This document shows, piece after piece, positions 1 to 11,800 of a stretch of 64,000 nt of DNA (within the stretch, counting starts at the first letter, position 1; each line of letters opens with the position of its first letter). The notes under the pieces were generated by a model, which was given only the letters and a program-made list of their open reading frames with translations, did no database searches and was not told the DNA's origin. This DNA is from Blepharisma japonicum (lineage: Eukaryota; Ciliophora; Heterotrichea; Heterotrichida; Blepharismidae). The stretch spans positions 1-64,000 of the forward strand of contig CATKHK010000019.1 of NCBI GenBank assembly GCA_949751835.1. Direction: 5' to 3'. Both the position numbers and the translations under genes were made by a program.

Positions 1-518
1 TATTTCTCAGGCTGTCAAATTTTAACTCGTCAGCTTAATAGAAATTAAACTCTTTACTTTTTCTTGCGAGATTATATTCTTTTATAAATTATCTGGGATT
101 CTATCTTTATAATGCTTTTCTCATTATCATAAAAGGTGGCAAGAATGCTAATTTGATATCATTTTACACTTATTAAATGTATTATCCTTTTGCACTGTAG
201 AAATATCTGTCAAGCTTTATCTCAAATTAATATCTTGTGTCAAGTCTAGTATGAAATGAGAGCACCTGATATTGATTGTATTCATCATAAATGTAATTAC
301 TAAATAGAGCGAAATCAGAATTCAAGGCAAATAGCCAGTAAAAGATAATTTTATAAAGAATTATCATTTAAAATTCATTTATTAAAATTAGGCTTTTATT
401 AATAATTATTTGAAGGGCAATATTTCATAACCTAGTCCTGAATTTAAATTGTAAGTATATTTCAATATCTCCAACCTGTATAAATCGAGATTTATGATTA
501 ATTATACAAATTAATTAT
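1..518. other. AT-rich intergenic region at left edge
   Basis: I see no open frame of useful length here on either strand even when TGA is read as Trp. The sequence is AT-rich and probably holds the 3' flank of the minus-strand kinase that begins at 519, plus spacer to a gene outside the window. No tRNA, repeat or other element was recognised. Confidence 0.6.
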
Positions 519-1856
519 TTAACTGGAATTTTCTTTTTCAGCCACATTCCCAAAATCGCTTGGTTTTCTCAAATAGTAAAGCTCTCTCTCCCAATTCATT
601 TCCAAAGTTTTACTTTCGAGCTCTGCCTTATCCGAGTTAGAACTTGAAGTCATATCTGATGCCAAGCTACTTACAGTTTCTCTATGAATTAATCCTTTAT
701 GATGTTGTACAAGCCAGGCATCCATGCTTGCCTCATCAATGCTTGGTCTTGCTTTAGGATTTTTTCTCAACAGTTTAGATACAAAATTAAATGCTCCTAT
801 ACTGTAATGATTCCAAATTTGTTCAGAAAAGCAAATGTTGCATTTCTTGTTTGATTGAAGCCTTTCTTCTACATTTCCAATAGAAAAAGGTGAATTTCCA
901 GTTAGCATTGTATAAATCACAACTCCTGTGCTAAAAATATCCACTTTTGGACCATATTTTGATTTCTTGAGGATTTCTGGTGCCATGTATCCTGGCGATC
1001 CACAAATTTGTGATAGTGAATCATCAGAATTGCAAGCTAGCCCAAAATCGCATAATTTAAATTCTAATGGCTTATGAGAGACCACAAGAATATTTTCAAG
1101 CTTAATATCTCTATGAATTACATGTTGGTCCTTGAGATATCTAAGGACATCAAGCATTTTAGTAGCAAACCTCTTTGCGGTTTTTTCAGAAAATTTGTCT
1201 TTTCTACCTAATGCATGCAAAAGGTCTTTTCCAGCAGCATACTCCATCACCAAATATAGATAATAGTATGTTTCGTATACGTGATACAGTTTCACAATTC
1301 TGGGATGGTCTAGTTTTCTTTGAATAGAAATTTCAATTGCAAGAGATTCTAGTGATTTGTGCCTCATGAGATAAGCACTCTTTTCGATGCTTTTGACAGC
1401 GTAATATTTTTGGTCTATTTTATTTTGAGCTAGATAAATAGTTGTGTCTTCTCCAGAGCTTAGAGTTTTAGAGATAATAAAATCATCATTGAAGCTCTTA
1501 AGTATAGCAATCTTTGAAAGAATGCTGTACCATATTTCATACTCATCGTAATTTAATGCATAAAATGTCTTAGAGAAATTTCCTCTTGTTAAATTAAATC
1601 CACGATAAACGTTATTACATATTGTCTCTGTAATTGGCTGAATAGCTGTGAACTCCAGATTATGTGACTTAATGGGTTGCCCTGATTGAGATTTATAAAT
1701 TAAATGTGTTCCTTCAATTGAAAATCTTTGGGGTTTTTGTGTTCCTTTAATGCAAAATAGTAGTAAACCTTCATAAAAAGGTTTAGAATTTGCAAGAGGT
1801 ATGCTTCTGCTCCAAAATGAGTGAGTAGGTTTTATTACAGAAAATATTGAATTCAT
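519..1856 (-). CDS. PH-domain serine/threonine protein kinase (CAMK-like)
   Basis: The 445-aa product phosphorylates Ser/Thr of unknown substrates. Residues about 25-120 look like a pleckstrin-homology fold, which would place the kinase at membrane lipids. Residues about 127-385 form a kinase domain: Lys155 in AVKSI, HRDIKLEN from His248 (catalytic Asp250), DFG at 270-272 and MAPE at 291-294. The glycine loop is weak (LSSGEDTT, about 132-139), lacking the usual GxGxxG, so nucleotide binding may be atypical, but the catalytic Asp and DFG are intact. The Ser-rich tail has no recognised domain. All five Trp codons are TGG, so the frame is unbroken under any code. The start is the first ATG, in an A-rich context. 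The family assignment is general; I cannot name an ortholog. Confidence 0.9.
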   Translation of the reverse strand: MNSIFSVIKPTHSFWSRSIPLANSKPFYEGLLLFCIKGTQKPQRFSIEGTHLIYKSQSGQPIKSHNLEFTAIQPITETICNNVYRGFNLTRGNFSKTFYALNYDEYEIWYSILSKIAILKSFNDDFIISKTLSSGEDTTIYLAQNKIDQKYYAVKSIEKSAYLMRHKSLESLAIEISIQRKLDHPRIVKLYHVYETYYYLYLVMEYAAGKDLLHALGRKDKFSEKTAKRFATKMLDVLRYLKDQHVIHRDIKLENILVVSHKPLEFKLCDFGLACNSDDSLSQICGSPGYMAPEILKKSKYGPKVDIFSTGVVIYTMLTGNSPFSIGNVEERLQSNKKCNICFSEQIWNHYSIGAFNFVSKLLRKNPKARPSIDEASMDAWLVQHHKGLIHRETVSSLASDMTSSSNSDKAELESKTLEMNWERELYYLRKPSDFGNVAEKENSS

Positions 1857-2331
1857 TTTATTTTATATTTTAAGCATATTTCTGTAACAAATATTTATAT
1901 TTGTCGGTTTTAAAAATGGAAATTGAAACGCATAGCAAATTTCAATGAATTAGAGAAATAAGCCTTTGCCTAACCTAAACTGATAAGATTAAGATAAAAA
2001 TTTATAAAAAAAATTTCTTGCGTAATCTTTGTTTTAAAACTTTTTATTTGGTTTGGTCATGCATAATATTCATTAGCTATAAATAATTTTGTTAGGAATT
2101 GATATTTAATATAACTCTAATAACTTATTAGGGTAAATTTTTATAATTAAATCTGTCTAAAATAATCTGATTAAGATGCTATAATTAAGTAAATTATGGC
2201 ATATAAAAGCATATCTTTTCTTAATCCATGAACACACTTCATAGATTGCAATTTTTGTTAAATTATCTCTCATTTCTAGGTAAAATTGGGGGATAGGGGT
2301 GTATGATTGCTTCCTGTGCTTAACCAGATGC
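1857..2331. other. Intergenic spacer, kinase / FHA-RING-CH copy 1
   Basis: AT-rich spacer between the divergent kinase and the first FHA/RING-CH gene. It must hold both 5' flanks. No coding frame or RNA gene was seen. Confidence 0.5.
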
Positions 2332-2396
2332 ACCGCTATTGAAATGTTAGTGCATATAATAATAGCTAGTAGCCTTCTAATAAATTCTGCATAAAA
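2332..2396 (+). promoter_or_regulatory. Conserved 5' flank of FHA/RING-CH copy 1
   Basis: The 65 bp before the ATG align with the 79 bp before the second copy (4207-4285). Shared words include ACCGCT.TTGAAAT, TTAG.GCATA, AATA.CTTAGTAG-like text and CATAAAA immediately before ATG. Promoter or 5' UTR function is inferred from this conservation between duplicates; recent duplication alone could also explain it. Confidence 0.45.
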
Positions 2397-3797
2397 ATGA
2401 AATCAAATTCCTTGTAAGTTATATCCAGCCTTAAAGTTCGTACAAGAACATGATATAGAGACACTCATAGTCTTTTCAGCTATACATCTCGCTCTATAAC
2501 AAAGTCAAACTTCAAAATCTCCTCCTCATGCTCAATTTTTCTGGTCAACCAAACTTGTTATGCAGTTACAGAAGATATAAAAGATAGTCATGAAAGCCCA
2601 GAGCCGCTTCTCAGCATCAGGAAAAATCTTGGCACTTTCCTAGCTCATCACTTTGGAGATTCCAATGAAAAGCTCTGATTTGTGGTCAAATATATGAAAT
2701 CTAATGGGTACAAAGGGCACATCATGCATGAAGGTGATTGGCTGAAGCTTGGAAGAATCCGTTTTAGAGTCAAAAAAATTTCTATAAATAAAGGTTCAAA
2801 TGTAGACTTTCCAGGATTTTTGGGAGAAATTCCATCTGATATGGAAAATATTAAACAAGAAGATTCAAACCAAGGCAACAATCAATGCAGGATATGCCTT
2901 TATAATAACAGTACTAAGGCAGACCCACTCATAAGCCCTTGCAAATGTGAAGCGACTATGAAATATATTCATGTAAATTGCTTGAAAGAGCTACTAAAAA
3001 ATAAAGTGACGATCAGGCAATCAAAAAGAGCAATTTCCTACTACTGGAAAGACCTTGAATGTGAGCTTTGTAAGGCAAATCTCCCCTCCTGCATGAATTT
3101 TGAAGGCCAAAAAATAGAACTGGTGAGCATAGCTTATCCAACAAAGCCATATATAATAATTGAAGATCATCGCCCAGTAAGGGGACAAAACCTTTGCTTG
3201 CATATTATTTCTATAGAAGAAGGCCAGCATGCTTTAATAGGCAGAGGGCATGAGTGTGATATTAAGCTATCGAATCACTGTGTAAGCAGACGTCACGCAA
3301 GAATAAAGCTGCAAAATAACCAATTTATTATAGAGGATCAGAATAGTAAATTTGGAACTTTATTGCAGGCAAAGAAAACGATCCCTATATCATCACATCA
3401 TGATGTGACGATTCAGGTTAATCGAACAGTTTTACATATGTCGTTAAATGAGCCATGAAACTTTGGGATATTTTGCATGTGTCTTAATAAGCAAGTCATG
3501 CCCGTTGAAGGAAGTTCTTATTTAACTCAAGAAGGAGGCAACTTTGAGGAAGAAGAGTCAGAAGAAATTGAGGAAGAAGAGTCGCAAGTGATGAATGTGT
3601 CTAGTTCTATAAATAGAGGGTCGGACTCAGCTATAGTGGAAGGGGCTCTACAAAGAGTTTTACTTGCTGAAAATATTCAAAGAATCTCAGAAGAAAGAAA
3701 AGAAGAGTCTAAGGAAGAAGAATCTAAGGAAGAAGAGAGAAAAGAAAACTTCGAGGAGGAGTCATGATGAGTGAGCTGAAAGAGAAGAGCAGAATAG
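2397..3797 (+). CDS. FHA / RING-CH (MARCH-type) protein, tandem copy 1
   Basis: A 461-aa protein read with TGA as Trp. A 15-nt intron (2414-2428) follows the fifth codon. An FHA-like half (EGDWLKLGRIRF) precedes a RING-CH zinc motif from about residue 159 (CRIC...CKC...HVNC...CELC). A C-terminal FHA domain follows at about 273-345 (IGRGHECDI, VSRRHARI, NSKFGTL). RING-CH domains recruit E2 enzymes for ubiquitin transfer and FHA domains bind phosphothreonine, so a phospho-directed ubiquitin ligase is plausible. Compared with copy 2, the zinc domain has CEAT where CAGT is expected and Leu where the conserved Trp after HxxC lies. A one-base deletion shifts the last residues, which read through three TGA codons to TAG at 3795. 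The tail before that is rich in Glu and Lys. Reduced ligase activity is inferred. Confidence 0.85.
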
Positions 3798-4206
3798 AAT
3801 AGAAATGGTCTCGATTTAACTATATCTAAATGCTAATTATTAAATTATATCCTCAACCCTATTAATCAAAAATATTTCTATTTACCCTTATTATTATTTG
3901 GCTACTTATTGAATTTTAATTTATAAAAATAATATCTCTTATTTTATAAATTTCTAGGATTTCTCCTATTTAAAAGAGCATACAGCTCCTCGAATTTAAT
4001 CTCATTTTTTTAAGTATGGTTTTAATCAGTGAATATATTTCAGATATTACAATTTTCTTAATTATCTCTCACATACGAAAATAATTAAATAGCCTTTTAA
4101 TTTAGAACAATAAATAGTCTATTTTTAAGTTTAGATTATAAGGTAGCTTATAGTAAAATCACATATATATTTATTTTTTTGCATTATTAAAAGCTGCATA
4201 GATTAA
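3798..4206. other. Intergenic spacer between FHA/RING-CH copies
   Basis: AT-rich spacer of about 400 bp. Its first 70 bp match the 3' flank of copy 2. No open frame, RNA gene or inverted repeat was recognised. Confidence 0.55.
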
Positions 4207-4285
4207 ACCGCTGTTGAAATTCTTAGCGCATACACGATAATACTTAGTAGACCCTAATTATTATATTTCAAAATTTCACATAAAA
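4207..4285 (+). promoter_or_regulatory. Conserved 5' flank of FHA/RING-CH copy 2
   Basis: Counterpart of 2332-2396. The same ordered words occur, but this copy has about 14 extra bases of AT-rich sequence just before CATAAAAATG. The intact upstream block suggests both copies kept their promoter. Confidence 0.45.
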
Positions 4286-5692
4286 ATGAAATCAAATTCC
4301 TTGTAAGTTTTATGCAGTCTTGAAGTGCGTACAATAACTTGGTCTAGAGACACTCATGGCCTCTTCGACTATGAGTCTCGCTCTACAACAAAGTCAAACT
4401 TCAAAATCTCCTCCTCATGCTCAATTTTTCGGGCCAACCAAACTTGTTATGCAGTTGCAGACGACACTAAAGATATTCATGAGGGCCCAGAGCCACTCCT
4501 CAGCATCAGGAAAAATCTTGGCACTTTCCTAGCTCATCACTTTGGAGAATCCAATGAAAAGCTCTGATTTGTGGTCAAATATATGAAATCTAATGGGTGC
4601 AAAGGGCACATCATGCATGAAGGTGATTGGCTGAAGCTTGGAAGAGTCCGTTTTAGAGTCAAAAAAATTTCTATAAACAAAGGCTCAAACTTGGATATTC
4701 CAGGATTTTTGGGAGCAATTCCATCTGACATGGAAAATATTAAACAAGAAGATTCAAACCAAGGCAACAACCAATGCAGGATATGCCTTTATGATAACAG
4801 TACTAAAGCAGACCCACTCATAAGCCCTTGCAAGTGTGCAGGGACTATGAAATATGTTCATATAAACTGCTTAAAAGAGTGACTAAAAAATAAAGTGGCG
4901 ACCAGACAGTCAGAAAGGGCAATTTCCTACTATTGGAAAGACCTTGCCTGTGAGCTTTGTAAGTCAAAACTCCCCTCTTGCATGAATTTTGAAGGCCAAA
5001 AAATAGAACTGGTGAGCATGACTTATCCGACAAAGTCATATATGATAGTTGAAGATTATCGCCCGGAAAGTAGACAAAGCCATGGCTTGCATATTATTTC
5101 TATAGAAGAAGGCCAGCTTGCTTTAATAGGCAGAGGGCACGAGTGCGATGTTAAGTTATCAGATATTTCTGTAAGTAGACATCACGCAAGAATAAAGTTG
5201 CAAAATAACCAATTTATTATAGAGGATCAGAATAGTAAATTTGGAACTTTATTGCAGGCAAAAAAAACGATCCCATTATCATCACATCATGATATAACAA
5301 TCCAGGCAAATCGAACAGTTTTACATATATCGTTAAAAGAGCCATGAAACTGTGGAATGTTTTGCATGTGTCTTAATAAGCAAGTCATGCCCGTTGAAGA
5401 AATTTCCTATTTAACTCAAGAAGGAGGCAACTTTGAGGAAGAAGAGCCAGAAGAAATTGAGGAAGAAGAAGAGTCTCAAGTGATGAATGTGTCTAGTTCT
5501 ATAAATAGAGGTTCAGACTCAGCTATAGTGGAAGGGGCTGTACAAAGATTTTTACTTGTTGAAAATACTCAAAGAATCTCAGAAGAAAGAAAAGAAGAGT
5601 CTAAGGAAGAAGAGAGAAAAGAAGACTTCGAGGAGCAAGTCAAGATGAGTGAACCGAAAGAACAGAACAGTATAGAAATGATCCCGATTTAA
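4286..5692 (+). CDS. FHA / RING-CH (MARCH-type) protein, tandem copy 2
   Basis: A 463-aa paralog of the gene at 2397, with a 15-nt intron (4303-4317) at the identical position. Here the RING-CH motif is complete: CRIC, PCKCAGTMKYVH, HINC, then the expected Trp encoded by TGA (LKEWLK at about 4877-4894) and CELC. The C-terminal FHA core is also intact (IGRGHECDV, VSRHHARI, NSKFGTLLQ). The tail is Glu/Lys-rich and ends in EMIPI before TAA. In-frame TGA also follows EKL (conserved in copy 1) and follows the FHA domain (EPWN). This copy looks fully functional, which supports treating copy 1 as the drifting one. Substrates are unknown. Confidence 0.88.
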
Positions 5693-5846
5693 CTATATCT
5701 CAATTTTAATAATGAAATTATAAAAAAGGCTGGCAGCAAAGTTCTTAAACATCTTTAATTATCATGACTCTTGAATTTTTTAAGTCTAAACTATAGTTCA
5801 AGAAAAGCACAAATTTAACTTAAAAAGCATAATTCATTCAAATTAC

Positions 5847-8800
5847 CTAGAAATTAATTTCTTCTTCCCAGCCTCCTTCTGCAACTCTGTCCAAGTCAAT
5901 GGCTTGACAATGGGTAATAGCATATAAGAATTTTTCCCTCATAATTTCTTTCGAAGAATACGGCGGCAAGTCTAATTGGAAAAAGCACGTATGGGCTACT
6001 GGTAAATAACTGTCTGGGTTTCCAGCTTTATTCAACTGTGTCAGCTTGAACCTCTTGAAATCTCTGCCTGACGGTAGCCTAGATCTTCCCCAAACAAATC
6101 TTAAGAACTGAGATCGGTCCCTAGCACTTACTTCTTTAAGGACTTCCCAGAAATATTTTACATGTGGTGCATCTGCGCTTATGTTTTCATACTCAGTTTT
6201 CCCTTTCAGAAGATCCACATCAATATCTGCTGCTCCACAGACCATGTTTTCTACTTGTTTCCAGCTGAATAAGTTCAGTAGATTTAAAGGCACCACACAG
6301 CTGATTCCTTTCCTTATAGCAGTGTATTGCTTTTCACTTTCATTAAGTCTCAGCTGTTCTACTAGAACCGCATATTCTTGGGCTCGCTGATAAGTGACTG
6401 GGATTTCTCTGCCATCCTTGATGAGATCTACAATTCTTCCGCTGGAGTCATGAGTGCTGAAGTTGATGTTTTCAAATGCATCTCCGAAATTGTCAGAGGT
6501 AATTCCTTGTTCATTAAGATTTCTTAGTATGTCTAGCATCTGTACACAACATTCGTCAACTCCTTTCAAGTCGTTTATAGTGACTTCTTCTAGCATAAGC
6601 CTTTTCCAAAATAGTGGAGGAAGGGTCAAGTTCAAGTTGTTTTGAGTTCTTATGGCAACGCCCATAAGTTTTCCGAGGAATTGGAATAGGTCAAGCTGCA
6701 AAGCAGAATCTGCTATAGGGTTGATTATCCAAGAATCACGATTCTCACCAACGTTATGAACTTTATTCTGTGTTGGGACAAAGAGAGGAAGGAATCGAGA
6801 CATAAGCTCGTCACACATAGTGCTTAAAGCTTCATTATATGGCCCTCCTGCATCTGTTGACCCTTCTCCTCTGAATACAACTTTAAAGATTCTTTCTGGA
6901 TTTCTAAATGATCGTGGAGTGTTTGTGTTGATGACCCTATAAATTTGCCCAAATAAGCTTACCAAAGCTTGAGAGTCGACCTTTCCTAAATATTTTAGCC
7001 TCATAGCTTTAGTTCTGTCTACAGAAATTTCAGGTCTTGACTCCGTCTTTGTGCTATTCAAAACAGCATTAAACATGGAGTTTTTCATATTGAAAAAGAT
7101 GTAGCCTCTTGTGCTTAAGAAGAGTTTTTGCAGCTCATCAAGGCCTTCTCTTGAAGTGGTATTTAAGTCAAGCGAAATTAAAGGCAAAATTTTTTCGACC
7201 TGCTTGTTGAAATAAGAAATAATCCTGAACATATCTTGGAGATCTCCAACTGAGAGATTTTCTAACAGCTGATAATGGCGCAAATCTTGGGGAGCTGGAT
7301 TGATATCTTCTATCTCAAGCTTACTTGGATCTTTTCCTTTAGATATGCAGAGCTCGTCAATAAACTGGACTAATTGCTCCTCAGTTGCTTTGCTGATATT
7401 GCTTAAGTGCTTTTCTGTGAAAATTTTCCATTTTTCTAGCTGCTTTTCAGTTAAGCATTCTATCACTCTCATTTTGTTGTCTCCTGTGTAGCAAGGAGTA
7501 ACCTTAAACTTATAGCCCCATTCTTTTGCTTCTGCCCCAGGCGGGAACTCTCTTTTCATTCCCATTAAATCGATTTCTTCTGGTATTGCTGGCGTTTTAT
7601 TGATGATAACTTCTTGCTTTTCTCCATCAAAAGAAACTGCGAACACGTAGCTCCTCTCTGCATCAATTGTCATTGCTGATGTGGCCACTTCGACCATATT
7701 TTTATAGAAAGTTGTCGTGCTTTTTTCAATATCAAAATAAATTCCTATGATATCCTTGGCTTGGAACGGCTCAATTTGGCGCTCAACTCCGTTGAAGGTA
7801 GCAATCCCATTCGCCTGATAGCAAGCAGTGTTATCTCTCACAAGAGACCCATGCCTTTCAATTCCATCTGGAACTATTCCTAGCTGAATTTTATCATTTT
7901 CCTTCATCTTATTGACTAAAATTTCTATATAATGCCTTCCTGCCTGCATTCCAAGTCCCGTAATTTGTACACTTCTATTTTCAACTGGACCAGTCGTTTT
8001 GACCTTTCTTTGGTCTTGTGAGAAGTAAATATTTCCTGACAGGTTACTTGGTCTTTTCCATGCATGCATATGAGTCAATAAATATCCACAGTTAATAGGG
8101 AAATGATAAAAAACTTGATCGCCGTCAATAGTAAATTTCTTCTTGCTTAGTTTGCTGAAAGAAGCGATGTAGCTTTCTACAGAAGTGACTGTTAGATTTT
8201 GATTGCTGCCTCCAAAACAGACAACAGGGATAACTTCGTCAGCGATATCGTTAAAAGTGTGGAGCTCTATTTCATTTTTAATGAAGGTGATCGATCTTTC
8301 TTCCATATTGATCATTAGCGCTATTGAGTCTCCAGAACGATATTTGGACTCGGAGTTTGTTACCTTCTCTCCTCGGCGGTGGAACTCTCCTGTTGTTTTC
8401 CATGTCCAGAGATCATGAGAGTTGTCACTGTTAATCACTTCGTTAAGTCGGTAGTTGCCATCAGCTTTAAAGATTCCAATATAGAGATAATCAGACCTGC
8501 CGTCATTATCAATATGGAAAGTGATTTTTATTTTGCCTTGGGAATATGACTCAGACCAAACAGCACAGCCCCAACCACTTGAATTTGTCCTAGTAACTGC
8601 TCTATTGTTGTTGCTAAATTGTATATCAGGCCCTCTTGGGTCGTTTGCCCATGCTGCATCAGTAAGTGCAACATCAGTTCCTGTCTCTATTGGTTGTAGT
8701 CCAGCTTTATCATAGGTAAATAAGATGGCATCTTGATTATCCAGCTTGCTTCTTTCATCAAATTCTATTTCCAAAAAGCTTGCACCTTTCACTGAGACTT

Positions 8801-11800
8801 CTTTTGTAGTTGGCTTTTTGGAATAAGGATGTCCAGATTCTCTGCTCCTTTCCAAAGAGACTTTATTAGTGGCTCTAAACTGCTCAAACAAGATAGGGTA
8901 CATATTTTCATCTCTGTTGCAGAACCCTTTCATTATTGCAAACGCATCACAAATCTCATGGAACCATCTTTCATCAAGATTAATGTGGTATTTCGTCTTC
9001 AGCTCGGTGATTAAACTAACCAATTTCTGCAAGAGTTCAGAACTTCCTTTATTACTTTTTTCGAAATGGTACAGAGATCGAGTCTCTTCAGTTATTAAAT
9101 CAACAACTCTTTGCAAGGCAGGGAATGATTCAGACTGCTTTTTAAGCAGGCCTTGAAGAATTCTCACCCCTCTTTCTTGTTTATTAGGATCTTTGATGGA
9201 GTGAATAAAGATTGTGAGAGGATTTATAAGTTCTTTTTGTAAGAATCTATGGCATTCAAATGGAACTGCTTTTTGGCCTAAAATCAATTTTTCAAGAATC
9301 CATAGAGCATGCTCTATACTCATACGCTTAAGAAGAGGATCATTGGAGTTTGAGTTTGCTGGCTCAACTGGGATGACTCGGAATTTATAGCCCCATTCCA
9401 CACAGGAGGAGTCTGAGTAGAAGTATAAGAAAATAGTGTCACCTTCTACTTCAAAGTCAGGGAAACTTCTGCCAGAGTACTCACAAATCTGCCCAACGTG
9501 ATTTGGCTGTCTAAAGAATCTCAGAATATCACAGCCAGATTCTGTGTGGCATTGCTGATCAAACTCTATTCTTAATCCTGCAGCTCCAGGGATAGTAATA
9601 GTTTGGTCATGCCTCATGTTATTTTCATAAGGATGACCTGACTCTATAAGAAGTTCGCTCAATTTCCCAGTAGGTGCTGAACATGTGGATGCTAGAATCA
9701 GTTGCAAAATGCACTCGTGAAGTAAAATTCTTGCCATACTAACAGCATACGGGCCTTGCAATACCTTTAAGATTGTAGATTCCAATATAGAAATATTATC
9801 TTTCAATAAATTATAAAGCAGTGCGAAATTTTCAGGGTTTTTGCACACTAGGTAAGGTAAGGTTGAAGGCAAAACTTGGATTATTTGTAAGAAAAAGGTC
9901 TTCATTGCTAAATTTCTTCCAACCTCATCAAGATGCTTTACATGTGCAAGCAGCTCAATCAAAGAATATTGGTTGTAGTTTGCAAGCTCTTCTTCGATTT
10001 TCTTCATTTTTTCTGCGTTTGCTTCAGGAGAAACGTTGTCAAGGACATCTACAAGTCCATGCTCAGAGAGATTGACTTTGGAGTATATGAGTGGAGTAAC
10101 AGGATATCCTAATAACGCTGATGTCTTGCAAAAAGCAATGAACACAAAGAATTCGCAAGAGTCCTGGGCAATGTTCACGGCTTTGTTTTCGTAGTGAACC
10201 ACTTCAAATCCTGGTGGCACTGCAACTTGGTTAGGATTTTTTGAAGCAAGCATCATAATTCTAGTTAATGGCTGCCTAGTCCCTAATTTCGCTCTTGCAA
10301 GTTTTGTGGCCCAAACTCTGTTTTCTATATCTCCTTCCTGATTCTTTGTGAGATTTCCGATTTCTGTGTCTTCTTTATGGCTTTCTGGAGTTCCTCCAAT
10401 AGAAATAGAGGTGATCATATTCCCAGGTGGTGCAGATCCATAGTGCTGCTTATAACATAAGATTTTCCTATTTTCAAGCTGAACTGTGTCTGTAATGTCT
10501 TGCCCATCCATATATATACTGACCCTCAGATATCCTTCTTCAATATCTTCTACAGAGTCTACCATTGCGATTTCTACTATTGGCGGATCTATGTTAGTTT
10601 CTAACTGGTCTTGCCACATAAATGATGCATTTTGGTCTAGCAGCACTTCCAGTGCTTTGTCAAAACTTACATATCGGCTTGCTAGTTCTTCACAGAGCTC
10701 TGAAGGTGCGCCAGTTGTGCGCAGTCTTAAAGCTGTCTGATTTTGCTCTTTAGGCTTCAAGTCTACAAATCTTTTTGCGTTTTTTTCTTCTGCAGGTTTC
10801 TGTGTATCTTTTGCTTTATCTTCTTCCCAATAGTTAAGAGTGCTTGTGAAATGGCCTTGGCAGATAGCAAAACCTTTGAGGACTACAGACTCTCCTAAGA
10901 CTAAAAATATTCCGAAGTCGCCAATGGCAAGGCCATCGTACACAGTGAGGTCAGTGCAGTTGTGCTTAAACTCTTCTGTCTCACTTTGGATGGTCATGCT
11001 TCCATTGAAATTGGCAAAAATCCTGAAGGAATAGTTAGAGCTTTTAGAAATATTCGCAACAGTTTCATTTCCTATCATAACTAAGGCAGCTTCTTGAGTG
11101 GAGTCTACAGAAATTTGAAGATTCCCTATGCTCAGCCCAATTACTCCTGATATATTTTCTGTCTTATATCCAATGGTTGCTAAGAAGGTAATTTCTGGAC
11201 AAAACTCATTTAAGTGTCGAAAAACGTTGGCTTCGAAGTGCTTTTTAATTGCTTTTTGTTCGTCTAAAGGAATTCTGCATGTGATTGACATATGTCCACT
11301 TGCTGACTCGTCGAAATGTGCAATCCCTGAGTGATCAGTGATCTGGCAAGTGATGCTTTCTTCTTTTCTGAGTTTATAAATATAGCTGATCCCTTGCACT
11401 TGAACTGGCTCCACTTGTTTATGCTCTTCTTGCTCTTTCTTTTCTGTGATCCATGCTGCGATTTCTTCTACATCTTTGAGCTTGGCATTCATAGCTGCTT
11501 GGATTGCTCTGAAATTAAACCCCATTGACTTCAAGCTGACTACAATGATCTGCTGCTCTTCATTCATAGCTGCAATTATTTTCATTTCTTCTTCTTCTGA
11601 CATGTATTTAAACTCTTCCTCTTCTTTTTCTTCACTAATTTCTATTTCTACAGTGTCGTTTTTCTTTAGGTTTTCTATTTTTCCTTGCTTCAACTTGGAG
11701 TATAATAGCATCCTAATGGTTCTGTATCTTAAGCTGTTTTCTATCACATCGCCATCTTCGTTACTGATGACGCGGCTGAAGACGGACTCTACCATCTGAT

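Larger units (their letters stand above)
2332..5740 (+). repeat. Tandem gene duplication (two FHA/RING-CH units)
   Basis: Unit 1 (about 2332-3870) and unit 2 (about 4207-5740) match through the 5' flank, intron, whole coding region and the start of the 3' flank (CGATTTAACTATATCT in both). Base differences are scattered, with an indel near the 3' end of the coding sequence. About 340 bp of dissimilar AT-rich DNA separates the units. Confidence 0.85.
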
